Shown here in pieces: positions 55,211 to 64,000 of a stretch of 64,000 nt of DNA. Source of the stretch: Undaria pinnatifida (taxonomy: Eukaryota; Sar; Phaeophyceae; Laminariales; Alariaceae); NCBI GenBank assembly GCA_012845835.1, contig JABAKD010000016.1:25839527-25903526 (forward strand), read 5' to 3'. How positions within the stretch are numbered: position 1 is the stretch's first letter; every line of letters starts with the position of its first letter. The notes under the pieces are model-generated. The model made no database searches and had not been told where the DNA came from. It saw nothing but the letters and a program-made list of their open reading frames with translations. Both the position numbers and the translations under genes were made by a program.

Positions 55211-55537
55211 GTTTCAATCTCGTCCTGCCTACTTGTATTTTGTACTTCACAACAATGTAGGCATGTTTTCAATACCAGTCGCATTGGGCAAGGCTCTGCA
55301 TTCCTTGCATTTTTTAAACTAGGATTCTAAGAAATATGATTGTTTCAATCTCGTCCTTCTCACTGGTATTCTATAACAGGGGACCTCACCATAATCTAGC
55401 ATATTTTCAATGCCAGTTGCATTGTTACACGGTGCCAGATATGTTGTCTCGAGCAGGTTATTTCTGGTCGCAGAAATATATTGAGTCTCAACACAACTGG
55501 ATTGGTTTTTTTCGCATTCCTAGTATTTATTGTAAAA
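55211..55537 (+). repeat. Local duplications in gene C intron 2
   Basis: TTTCAATCTCGTCCTGCCTA...TTTTCAATACCAGTCGCATT (55215) recurs at 55344 with changes. A 67-base segment at 55441-55509 (TGTTGTCTCGAGCAGGTTAT, AATATATTGAGTCTCAACAC) recurs at 57179-57243. Confidence 0.65.
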
Positions 55538-56150
55538 AATGAAAATACACTCCAGCTGTGAGATCGAAGATTTCGTCGAAACTCATCTTTGCAAGCTGTG
55601 CGTGATACTCCGATCGCGCGTACTACGAGTTGCGTGTCCTCATTAAGGATATAGGTCGGCGACTCCCCTTACAACTACAGTGTAGCTATCAGGGTCAACA
55701 GGGTGATTTTAGTCAGTCTGTGCGCGGAAACTATAAAACCCGTTTCTGAGGGGGACAAAATCTGACAGCTGTGGAGGGAAATGTATCCTTTTATCAAGTG
55801 AATCCTGCAAGTCGAATAACCGGTGAGGGGGGGGGCGGAGTTTTGAAGGACGTGGGGGCCTGGTTTTGATCAAAAGCGAGCGGGGTTGGTGGGGGGGGGG
55901 CGGACGGGCGGGCAATTTGTGCGTGTAAGCTATAAATCCTTTCAAGGGGATAAATCTGACGGTTTTGGGGAAAAAAAAAAAAAAAAAATGCACCAGTTCA
56001 TCATGGAGGGGGGGATTGGGGCGGGGGGGGGGCGTGTGGGGCAGCTCAATCTGTGCGTGGAAACTACACATCATTTTGAGGGGATAAATGTGACGGTTTT
56101 GGAAATAATGCATAAGTTTATCATGTATATCCTAAACTGTAAACGAGGAT
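55538..56150 (-). mobile_element. C-tract element (family X), inverted copy
   Basis: Begins AAAATACACTCCAGCTGTGA, the reverse complement of the conserved end, then the full 240-base end block and three G-tract modules. AGGATTCTAAGAA occurs at both sides (55321 and 56146), a possible target-site or recombination relic. Confidence 0.7.
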
Positions 56151-57551
56151 TCTAAGAAGTGTAAGAACTAGAGAAAAGGCAAGAGAAGAAATAGCCAAGT
56201 TTTTACACTGGTATTTCGGGCAGAGTACCGCATAAACATGCCGGTACATTTATATATTTCCTCAAACTACAAAATCATTTTGCTGCCAAAACGAATACTC
56301 GTAAGCCCATTTCAAGGCCTTGATTCAAAGCATGCGGGGATCAAGAAGACTATTAATAAACTATTAATAACCCCATTCCAAAACCTTGGAGTATTTCGTA
56401 TACGAGATAGATACCAGAGGGTATTACAATGCGAGTCGTACTACAAAGAAGAAAACCAAGGGGGAATGCGGAGAAAAGGCTCACCCCGCGACTTGTATGC
56501 GAAAAACAGGTCGAAAACGGCGACACGCGTCCAGAAACTAGTTGCGCGAGCAGCGTTCAAAGTTTGTTCATGGCATAGTCCTGCTGCTGAGGAACTGAAA
56601 AATAGCCCTGCTGCTGAGGAAGTGAAATGCCTCAACCTCATTTTTCCAGGGTATTTCCTCGAGAAATTCCATGGGAAAAGGGAAATTTCGCAGGAATAAT
56701 CCTTCGACTTTCGAAAGTATGATAAAACGTCAAAGCAGGAAATGTGTTCATGGGTGATTACGTTGTTAGAAATTCCTTATACCGTATGGTTCGAATTAGA
56801 AGACAAGCAAAAGGCTGCCCGTGGCTGGGCTATATAGATGTGAAGGGTTTGCTGCTGTACTTGATATTGGTGCAATATATGCTAAGTACAAGCGAGCTAT
56901 CATACACACGTGTCGCGCGTCGCATCCTTTTCCTTGTGTGATAGCCCTTCACATTTCGAATCCAGAAAATCCAACTTTACACTTCGCAACACATTTATCT
57001 TGTGACGCCCAGGCGACCAGGTACCGATTGTTGACACTTTTCCTGTGACCACTCGACTCTGCAGATGGCAGCAGATAAATTATGAAGTTATGCGTAATCA
57101 GCAGCAGGTACCTGTATAGTACTACTGCTGTTGTATAGAATAGCCTTTACCAGGTACGTGGTACCAGGTCCCAGGTATGTTGTCTCGAGCAGGTTCTTTC
57201 TGGCCGCAGAAATTTATTGAGTCTTGACGCAACTGGATTGGGAGTTGGTTACCTGCCGCAGTCCTCCAGCCCCCGTTAGCAAGAGTTGACGAGTTGGCCC
57301 CGTTTCGACGAAGTGGTTGATAATTTGCGCTAACTCCTTTCTCGCTGTGTCTGTTTTTCTCTCGCCGTTTTTGTGTCTCTCCCTCTCTTTCTCCCTCCGT
57401 CTCTTTCCCCCCGCCGCCCCTCTCATTCTCCTACCCCCCCCTCCCCCCTCTCTCGCTATCTGCCTCTTGTCTATCTCTCTTGTATGTGTGTCCATGTCTC
57501 TCTCCGTGTTCCGTGTCTGTGTCTCGTTATGCGTAATTCCAACCCAATCAG
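56151..57551. other. Gene C intron 2, right part
   Basis: A GCTGCTGAGGAA tandem pair (56582, 56609), the second copy of the 67-base segment (57179-57243) and a long pyrimidine-rich run (57340-57490, CTCTCTCCCTC type) about 60 bases ahead of the exon 3 acceptor. A 153-codon frame at 56238-56699 is not supported by splice sites. Confidence 0.45.
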
Positions 57552-57680
57552 TCGGAGTACGAAGACAAGTCGACCTTGCCAGCTCGGATCAACCGCCACT
57601 GCCTCCTCCTCGCCACACGCAAGGCGCAATCCAACAACATGGCATCCAACACCGTCACCGTCACTCCCAACAACGTCGCG
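57552..57680 (+). CDS. Gene C exon 3: KIX helix 3
   Basis: Forty-three codons, phase 0 at both ends, between CCAATCAG and GTATGC. Reads SEYEDKSTLPARINRHCLLL, then ATRKAQSNNM and a threonine/asparagine-rich tail. SEYEDKSTLPARI is the EYxDxSTLxxRL start of the last KIX helix. Confidence 0.8.
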
Positions 57681-58374
57681 GTATGCGGAACCACTTCTCC
57701 GCCTCCTCTACCCCTCCCCCCACCCCCTCCCCTCACTACCGCCTCCGTCTTTAACAACTCCCGGCAGCCACAAGGACGAGGTGTGTTCATACAGCAGGCT
57801 GAGGAGGATGGGGGTAACTGGCCGGTGCCGTTGCCTTTTCCGGCTTCCCGTTCGCAGAGTGGGGTTGTTGTCGCTTGGCATGGCCGTGGGCATGGAGGAG
57901 GGGAAGGAGGAGCCCGTCTGGAGGGGGCTGGGGTGGGCAGGGGGAGAGGGGTGCTGTCGGAGGCCAACGCTCACGGTGAGGAACGCGCTTTGATGCGGTG
58001 TGGGTGGGCTTGTTGAGTGTTTGCATGGGGGCATGGCAATTGAGATTCGTGTTCGTTTCCATGTGAGACGTGCAGTAGTTCGTATTTCGGTTGGGCAATT
58101 GGTTAGGCAGTCGACGTCTATGGCTATGACACTAAAAAAGCGAAAGAAAACATTCATACGTTGAACTTGCTGCGCACGTCAACAGCAACTGCTGTTCGTT
58201 TCAATCAACCTCGTTATATGAATACCTGCATACCAGTATCAGGTATGAAATGTACATATAATTGTATTAGTGTATTAGTCGCATATGTTTGAAAATGACT
58301 GGAAGTTGGCTGACTATACTATTTAATACCTGTACCGAGTGATAGTTAGTCGCGGCTTGGTTATTAGTTGGCTT
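57681..58374. other. Gene C intron 3, left part
   Basis: C-rich at first; overlapping frames on both strands are composition artefacts. No repeat recognised before the hAT-type element. Confidence 0.4.
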
Positions 58375-58382
58375 GTTATTAC

Positions 58383-59919
58383 CAGGGCTTTTCACGGGTC
58401 GGGTCAAATCTCGCGGGTCGGGTCGGGTCGGGTCGGGTCAGCTCGACCCGCGATATTTTCGAGACGTCTTGACCCGACCCGACCCGACCCGCGAGATTTT
58501 CGAGACGTCTTGACCCGACCCGGCCCGACCCGCGAGATTTTCGAGACGTCTTGACCCGACCCGACCCGACCCGCGAGATTTTGAAATCGTCCTGACCCGA
58601 CCCGACCCGACCCGCGACAATCCGAATGACCCGCGAGATTCGGGTCGTCTGGCGAGTCACGTTGACTTGACCCGTGACATTTCTCACGGATCAAAGTCAA
58701 AAAGTCACGGGTCAAAGCATGTATACCTCGGTCGGTTGGTTGGTCCTTGGCCCCTCGTACTTTTCCCAGTATGTCGTGTTCTCTGCGTTTTTCACCGGCG
58801 TTGTTTGCAGCTGATGATTATGTCATGTGGTGTGCGCGCGAGAAATAGGAAAGAAACCGCAACCCACATGCATGGACATGCCCGTACCGTTAGACCACCG
58901 GGTCGACCCGACGAGCGACCCGACAAGCGAGCTAGTTATAAGTTACAAGTGCAATTTCCGGCCCTGGCAAGCAGCCTAGCTGAGCCGCCTCCGGCAGCAA
59001 GCCCACAACTGGGGCGGTGGATCTGTCAGCAGGGGCTGCGATCCGCGAGGATGCGTTGTCTCCTGCTGGTGCTTGCTGCTGCTGTGCTGCTGCTGCTGCT
59101 GTGCTGCTGCTGCTTTCTGCTGCTGCTGCTTCGACAACGGCTGCTCTTCTCCTGCCTTTTTACGTTTGGTCACATTTCGTACGAACTGGTATGATAATTC
59201 TCGAGCGAGCTACTACTACTACTACTACTACTACTACTGTATCTTCTATCTGTGCAGTCTCCAGCCCGGCAAGCAGCCTAGCTGAGCCGCCTCCGGCAGC
59301 AAGCCCACAACTGGGGCGGTGGGTCTGTCAGCAGGGGCTGCGATCCGCGAGAATCCGGGGTCTGCTGCTGGTGCTTGCTGCTGCCAGTGCTGCTGCTGCT
59401 GCTGCTTCCTTGCCTTTTTACGTTTGGTCACATTTCGTACTGGTATGACCGTAATATCACTGCTGTTGTTACGGCTTCAGTAGGTACGGGATTCGGGTCA
59501 CACTGCTGTATGCCTTGGTGCGAGTAGCTAGGGGTACTGCCTGGTGATTGTTCTGCACGCTGTGATGACATATGATCGGAGCATCGGCACGAGGGAGGCA
59601 GGAAGCCGAAATGTTGTTTTTTATTGGCGGACCCGCTTGGCGCCTGCACGGCATCAACGTGGCCTTCAGCTGTAAGTTTGAAAAAGGCGGATCCGCCGGC
59701 TAGATCCGCGGGTATGACCCGCGGGTCAGCCCAAAACAACTCACGGGTCATTATGGCTTGATCCGCGAAGTGACCCGTATCTCGCGGGTCATGACCCGAC
59801 CCGACCCGCAAGATTTTGAAAACCTCTTGACCCGACCCGACCCGACCCGACCCGACCCGCGAGATTTTGAAACCCCCTTGACCCGACGCGGGTCGGGTCA
59901 TGACCCGTGAAAAGCCCTG
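58383..59919. mobile_element. hAT-type non-autonomous transposon, 1537 bp
   Basis: Terminal inverted repeats CAGGGCTTTTCACGGGTC are exact over 18 bases and the flanks carry a perfect 8-bp duplication GTTATTAC (58375-58382 and 59920-59927). CAGGG termini and 8-bp duplications are hallmarks of hAT elements. Long subterminal arrays of GGGTCGGGTC / CGCGAGATTTTCGAGACGTC fill about 330 bases at the left end and 220 at the right. No transposase is encoded. It lies in gene C intron 3; matching ends and duplication suggest a fairly young insertion. Confidence 0.9.
58966..59450 (+). repeat. Duplication inside the hAT-type element
   Basis: GCAAGCAGCCTAGCTGAGCC...GGGGCTGCGATCCGCGAG at 58969 recurs at 59267 nearly unchanged. 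Each copy is followed by a CTG/GCT run and then CTTTTTACGTTTGGTCACAT. A (CTA) trinucleotide run lies between them (59211-59238). Confidence 0.8.
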
Positions 59920-59927
59920 GTTATTAC

Positions 59928-60308
59928 AAGGACAGAGTAGTTCGTTGTATTTTTCGGACTTTTAATTCGAAGCGTTTGATCCCGATCGCGGGGTTGCAGT
60001 GCTAACATTATGCTAGTCTATTGCAGTTGTCTTGGTATGTGTTTTGTCCCCATATCGTGAGTGCAGTAAGTCTTACCAGGTATGTCTTATTCGCCCACTC
60101 CTAAAACAATCCAATGAGTAGTCTATTTCTAAAGAGTGTTGTCCGCATAACGGGACTGTGTAGTGCTTAATGGCTAAGTTGCGGATTCCGTTGGATTTTT
60201 TCTCTTTTCACTCTGTTCCGCCGGACGGCAGGGAGAACGACAGCGGTCACGCCACCTCCACCACCACCCCCACCACCAACATGCCATGCTCATGGCCACT
60301 TGGGTCAG
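59928..60308. other. Gene C intron 3, right part
   Basis: Ends in a long CCACCACC-type tract and a GGGTCAG acceptor at 60308. An alternative acceptor at 60231 (GGCAG) would give a different, less protein-like frame. Confidence 0.4.
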
Positions 60309-60848
60309 GAATCCCTGGCGCCGAGATGCCATGCTCGCGGTGCTGATATTGATATTGATGATTGTAGTGGTGGTGGTGGTAGGTGTGCGGGTGCAACCGA
60401 GCGTGCTCTCAAGAGCGTGGTCGACGGGGAGAACAGCCTCAATGTTGGTGGCGTTTTTCCGGGGGGGGGGAGGGAGGACGAGCCAGTGTCCTTGCCTTCG
60501 GGGAATATTGTCGCCTGGAGAAGCTCGGATGTTGGCGACGTTACGCGAGGAGGGGCAGGGGACGGCGATGCTCTGGGAAGCCGGGGAGGACAGGAGCCCG
60601 CTGAGGCGATGGCCGCTGTGGTAGGCGCAGCGCTCCGCGGTGGGGAGGGGAAGAGAGGGGGGATGGAGGAGGAGGAGGAGGAGGAACCTCGGAGGCCACG
60701 GTTGGTGTCGGAAGCCCTGTCGGAGGCGGTGTCAGAGGGTGGCGCTGTGGACGGGAAAGGAGATGCGGCAAAGGAGGAGGTGATAACTACTACCGTACTT
60801 CGTATTGATTTGCTTAGGGGTCGAGCATTAGTGTCTTACTGTCAATGA
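60309..60848 (+). CDS. Gene C exon 4 (tentative): acidic/glycine-rich C-terminus
   Basis: From the AG at 60308 the phase-0 frame runs 179 codons to a TGA: ESLAPRCHARGADIDIDDCS, a glycine-rich middle, then MEEEEEEEPRRPRLVSEALS and KEEVITTTVLRIDLL. Composition (acidic, Gly/Ala/Ser) suits the disordered tail of a co-activator. Support is limited to an open frame of matching phase; an unseen exon could intervene. Confidence 0.4.
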   Translation, partial: ESLAPRCHARGADIDIDDCSGGGGRCAGATERALKSVVDGENSLNVGGVFPGGGREDEPVSLPSGNIVAWRSSDVGDVTRGGAGDGDALGSRGGQEPAEAMAAVVGAALRGGEGKRGGMEEEEEEEPRRPRLVSEALSEAVSEGGAVDGKGDAAKEEVITTTVLRIDLLRGRALVSYCQ

Positions 60849-61359
60849 TACGAGAACATGTACGTCAGGACGCGCAGGCTGTAATACGTTGCGGCAAGTA
60901 GCGAATGAGGTAGTTGCCCGTGACCGTTGGTATGCTATTAATCATATTTATAGTCAGTACGGATGCACGGATAGCATTAGTTAATGCGGTTGGGTAGAAC
61001 GAACGCTTGCTTTTTCAAGTTTCGCGTGAAAACAACAATAACCACAACAGCAACCTGGTACGTTTTATGCGTACGTGTACTATGATGTTTTCCCTCGTGC
61101 TTAGTAGTGGTGACGTTGCATGACCACACCACCTCGCTTGTTGTATTTTGCAGTATTTATCTCTGTCCTACAATTAGCGACCGCAGAGCCCCACATCGGC
61201 ACGGTAAAAAATCATGGTATCTACATGGTTGCACCTGTCGATTAAAATTTTCCATCATGCGATCCATGTAAAATAACACACCACGAAGCTACAGCACATC
61301 ATTGTATATCACAGCTTTATATGATTGTTCCAATTTGTTGTAATGTATTCATAGTGTTA
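60849..61359. other. Intergenic, downstream of gene C
   Basis: No feature recognised. Confidence 0.4.
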
Positions 61360-62590
61360 TTGCTGTTCTTACATTAACTCGCATAATCAAGTCCGTGGTC
61401 ACAGGACAGGCTCCAGTCACTCTGGAGCTGAGAAATACCCCGTAAAAAACAGAAACAAACCAAAGGTCATCCATATAGCCAGGCCTGGTTGTTGGAATAT
61501 ACTGGAGATTTCCTAGGCCGTTGCCCCCCCACCCCCCACTGACACACACGCAAAACAACAGCCCCCCCCCCCCCCCCCCCCCCGCCGCCCCACGTAAAAT
61601 CACATCTGCTAGAATAATAAACAATACCAGGCAGGTGATATCACCTCATTACCTATCCAACCAGCATGCCGTAGCTCCAATTCATGTATTTTCGCCCCCC
61701 CCCCCCGTGCCCCCTCCTTCCCCACCATCCGCACCATCGCCTAGACCTAGCACGTTGAAAATAGTTTCTCTCAGGTATACATTCATGTGACCTAAGGGGG
61801 TTTGATCCCCCCCCCTCCCCCTCCCCCATGTTTTGTTCTCTCCCGCCGTCCCACCTAAAATCAAAATCTGCCAGAGTAATAAACACTAACAGGCAGTGGA
61901 TATCACCTCATTACCTTTCTAGCCATCCATGCTGTAGCTCCATTTCATACTCCCACCCCCCAACGCCCCCTCCTTCCCCACCACCCGCACCATCGCCTAG
62001 ACCTAGGACCTCGCGTATATCAAGCTCCTAACTGATTTACATTTATGCGACCTAAAGCTGTTGGAAATCCCCCTCCCCCCCCCTTCGAACACTCCGCCCT
62101 CTCCTCACCGATTGTACGACTTACAGGATATACATGATAAACTGATGCATTCCTCCCACAACCGTCAGATTTGTCCCCTTAAAGGATTTATAGTTTCCGT
62201 GCACAGATTGAGTTGCCCCGCCCGCCGCCCCCCCCCCCCCCCGCTCCCTCTTGTTCAAACCCAGGCCCCCACGCCCTTAAGATCTCCGCCCTCCCCTCAC
62301 CGGTTATACGACTTGCAGGATACACTTGATAAACTGATGCATTTCCTTCCACAGCTGTCAGATTGTGTCTCCCTCAAAAACGGGTTTTATAGTTCCCGCG
62401 CACAGACTGATTAACATCACCCTGCTGACCCTGGTGCAAGCTACACCGCAGTTCCAAGGGGAGTCGCCGACCTGTATCCTTCATGAGGACACACACCCAG
62501 TAATACCCGCGATCGGAGTATCACACACAGCTTGCAAAGATGGGTTTCGACAAAATCTTCGATCTCACAGCTGGAGCGTGTTTTTATTTT
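61360..62590 (+). mobile_element. C-tract element (family X), longest intact-looking copy
   Basis: Starts with a family Y repeat (61371-61440), then C-tract modules at about 61520, 61690, 61808, 61955, 62070 and 62225, and ends with the conserved 250-base block closing TCACAGCTGGAGCGTGTTT. Left-end word CACTCTGGAGCTGAG and right-end word CTCACAGCTGGAGTG are roughly inverted, which may be the element's termini. No coding capacity. Confidence 0.65.
61371..61465 (+). repeat. Family Y repeat, copy 3
   Basis: Nearly identical to 18331-18425 and 44687-44756. Here it forms the left edge of a C-tract element. Confidence 0.75.
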
Positions 62591-62821
62591 CAGAAAAGAT
62601 GGCGTGTATGTGTCCATTTAACGTTATTTTGAATATGTGTGTTATACGAGTGCGTTTTACGTTACAGTTGTAGTTACGGGTAATGGTTGACATCGTTACG
62701 TTATATTAGGTACTTGTTATGCGACTTCTGAGCTGAGTATACTACGTATAGTACGAAGTTCCTTGTGGTCCACGTTTTTCGTCTGCCTAGCGTCGTCAGT
62801 CGTGACGGTTTTATCTCATGT
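62591..62821. other. Spacer
   Basis: No feature recognised. Confidence 0.4.
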
Positions 62822-62824
62822 TTA

Positions 62825-63617
62825 GGCCATTTCTTATACAGTCGGATTTGTCAGTCGAAAACGGCCTTTGTCAACTGAAGCCCAAATCGGGCTTTCTTAC
62901 ACAGTCGAAAAAGGGCTTTTTCGAGTCAACTTTTTCGACTGAGAATTCCGACTGGCGGATCCAGTCGAAAAACTCGACTTTTTCGACTGGATCGTCCAAG
63001 TAAAAAAAACTCGGTCGAGAAAGTTTTACACGTGTTTTTTGAACCGATCGCATCGCTCATCCCACCACCAAACACACACCCACACGGCCACACCGCCACA
63101 CCACACACCCATGGCAGGTACCACACTGCAGTATCATATAAGGCGCTGACGCTGGCTTGGCTATCCCTGCTATTGCTTCTCGCCGCAAGTCAGCGTGGCG
63201 CAGTCCTAGTTCCGCTCGCCAGCAGCGTGTATCACACGACGGCAGCAGCGCGCGGTCTCGATCCCATGCTGCCAACAACGGCTGTGCCTACTGTAGCTTT
63301 GGCTGCACTCGGCTGAGTGCAACTCCACGAACGTAGCTTTGGCGGCTTTCGGCTAAGCCCAAAGCCACCAACTCGCTGGGACCAAGGTTCGTCGAGCCGT
63401 TGCTCGCGGAGAAAGCGCAAAGCACAGAGCTGCAAACCGATTTCGCCTGCTGTACAGCAGTACTCCCTCACCCCAACCGCCTCTAGGAAGAGCACAAAAA
63501 CTATAAAATCGACTCGACTGACGATAAGAAGAAGGACCAGAAGAATTTAGTCGAAAAAAAGTCCAGTCGAAAAGGGCCGTTTTCGACTAGCGGAATCCGA
63601 CTGTATAAAAAATGGCC
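62825..63617. mobile_element. PIF/Harbinger-type non-autonomous element, 793 bp
   Basis: Terminal inverted repeats of 24 bp with one mismatch, starting GGCCATTTCTTATACAG, and a 3-bp target duplication TTA on each side (62822-62824, 63618-63620). GG-starting termini with a TTA/TAA duplication fit PIF/Harbinger. Subterminal CAGTCGAAAA words are repeated at both ends. No transposase; the interior holds two copies of AACGxxGCTTTGGCxGC at about 63278 and 63330. Confidence 0.8.
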
Positions 63618-63620
63618 TTA

Positions 63621-64000
63621 GAAGACGGTTTTAGTTTTATCGACACATACACAGCAAATTATTTGGCGAATGGTCAGAGCATACGAAATGAACAACATGG
63701 AATGCTTTAATATTTGGAATGTCTCTAAAGTCTTTCGGTGTCAAGATAGACATTTACATTTTGTATCTGCTGTTTATTTCGCCATTTTAGCATTCAAAGC
63801 CAATCACGCCAACGTAAGGCCATGCAAACCCCACCGTACTCGCACTATCTCGTATCTCGTGTAATGCGGGGACGTATCTTGGCTATACCAGGTATGGTCG
63901 ATGGTGGTGTTGATGACACCGATAATGGAAAGATGGGGATATCGCGACGGATGGCCTATAGTCTGCACGATTTACATAGGTTTTCCTCGAGGATTTCCCA
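63621..64000. other. Window end, no gene seen
   Basis: A 64-codon frame at 63670-63864 is unsupported. A TACCAGGTA word at about 63886. Confidence 0.4.

Larger units (their letters stand above)
42134..60848 (+). other. Gene C locus: KIX-domain protein
   Basis: Exons 42134-42375, 43684-43786 and 57552-57680 join in phase to a protein of about 158 residues with a KIX-type three-helix domain from about residue 74. It reads RVRVLDSIVTCLEAKRPN, WQKARILHLSTQLEESMFFA and SEYEDKSTLPARINRHCLL. This matches the KIX pattern of many stramenopile proteins (VxxLKxRxP...LARKLEExLYxSAxSxxEYxDxSTLxxRL). KIX domains in CBP/p300 and Mediator subunit 15 bind activation domains of transcription factors, so a nuclear co-regulator role is likely. 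Introns are 1.3, 13.8 and about 2.6 kb. A fourth exon is proposed at 60309. Confidence 0.7.

Noticed and set aside
57317-58157. Several 140-200-codon frames on both strands after gene C exon 3
   Set aside because: They follow pyrimidine-rich composition on both strands and run past the consensus GTATGC donor at 57681.
58379-58715. Arginine/glycine/serine repeat proteins
   Set aside because: Direct translation of the GGGTCGGGTC subterminal array of the hAT-type element.
60286-60624. Alternative gene C exon 4 frame via the AG at 60231
   Set aside because: Gives a histidine run then a valine/isoleucine stretch from GTGGTGGTG repeats; the frame entered at 60309 has a more protein-like, acidic composition and is longer.

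Overview
This is eukaryotic nuclear DNA: coding sequence is scarce and split into short exons (about 50 to 440 bases) with GT-AG introns of up to roughly 14 kb, and most of the window is repeats and decayed transposons. Repeated SH3-like modules, a KIX-domain protein, TTAGGG-type interstitial repeats and very long repeat-filled introns fit a large-genome stramenopile, most likely a brown alga. That is an inference from family resemblance; nothing in the window fixes the taxon. No bacterial operons, rRNA, tRNA or CRISPR were seen.

Three genes can be rebuilt from exons whose splice phases agree. Gene A (minus strand; start 14959, exons at 14795-14959, 13921-14025, 1061-1164 and 153-256, continuing beyond position 1) encodes a coiled-coil protein whose N-terminus resembles autophagy protein ATG16. 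Gene B (plus; 15515 to stop at 39778, at least 11 exons) encodes a protein of about six SH3-like modules, most of them split between exons. Gene A and gene B start head to head, 555 bases apart. Gene C (plus; exons 42134-42375, 43684-43786, 57552-57680 and probably 60309-60848) encodes a KIX-domain protein, with the domain split over three exons and interrupted by a 13.8-kb intron.

Region by region: 1-15 kb is gene A, whose third intron (about 12.8 kb) holds palindromic arrays, a C-tract element, an array of a TATCGAT-containing word and an old Ty1/copia fossil carrying a nested SINE fragment. 15.5-39.8 kb is gene B, whose introns are full of tandem duplications. 39.8-42.1 kb is intergenic. 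42-61 kb is gene C, whose introns hold SINE copies, a Helitron remnant between two arrays of a TACCCGG-containing word, C-tract elements and a hAT-type element with an 8-bp target duplication. 61-64 kb is a long C-tract element followed by a PIF/Harbinger-type element.

The most unusual signal is in gene B. Upstream of at least four exons lie diverged tandem copies of the 3' splice site plus the start of the exon that follows, one to five copies each with periods of about 60 to 215 bases. Only the last copy reads as an exon. In gene A the same kind of thing happens at a 5' splice site, which heads a minisatellite. This looks like repeated local duplication at exon-intron borders, a possible source of alternative splice sites or new exons.
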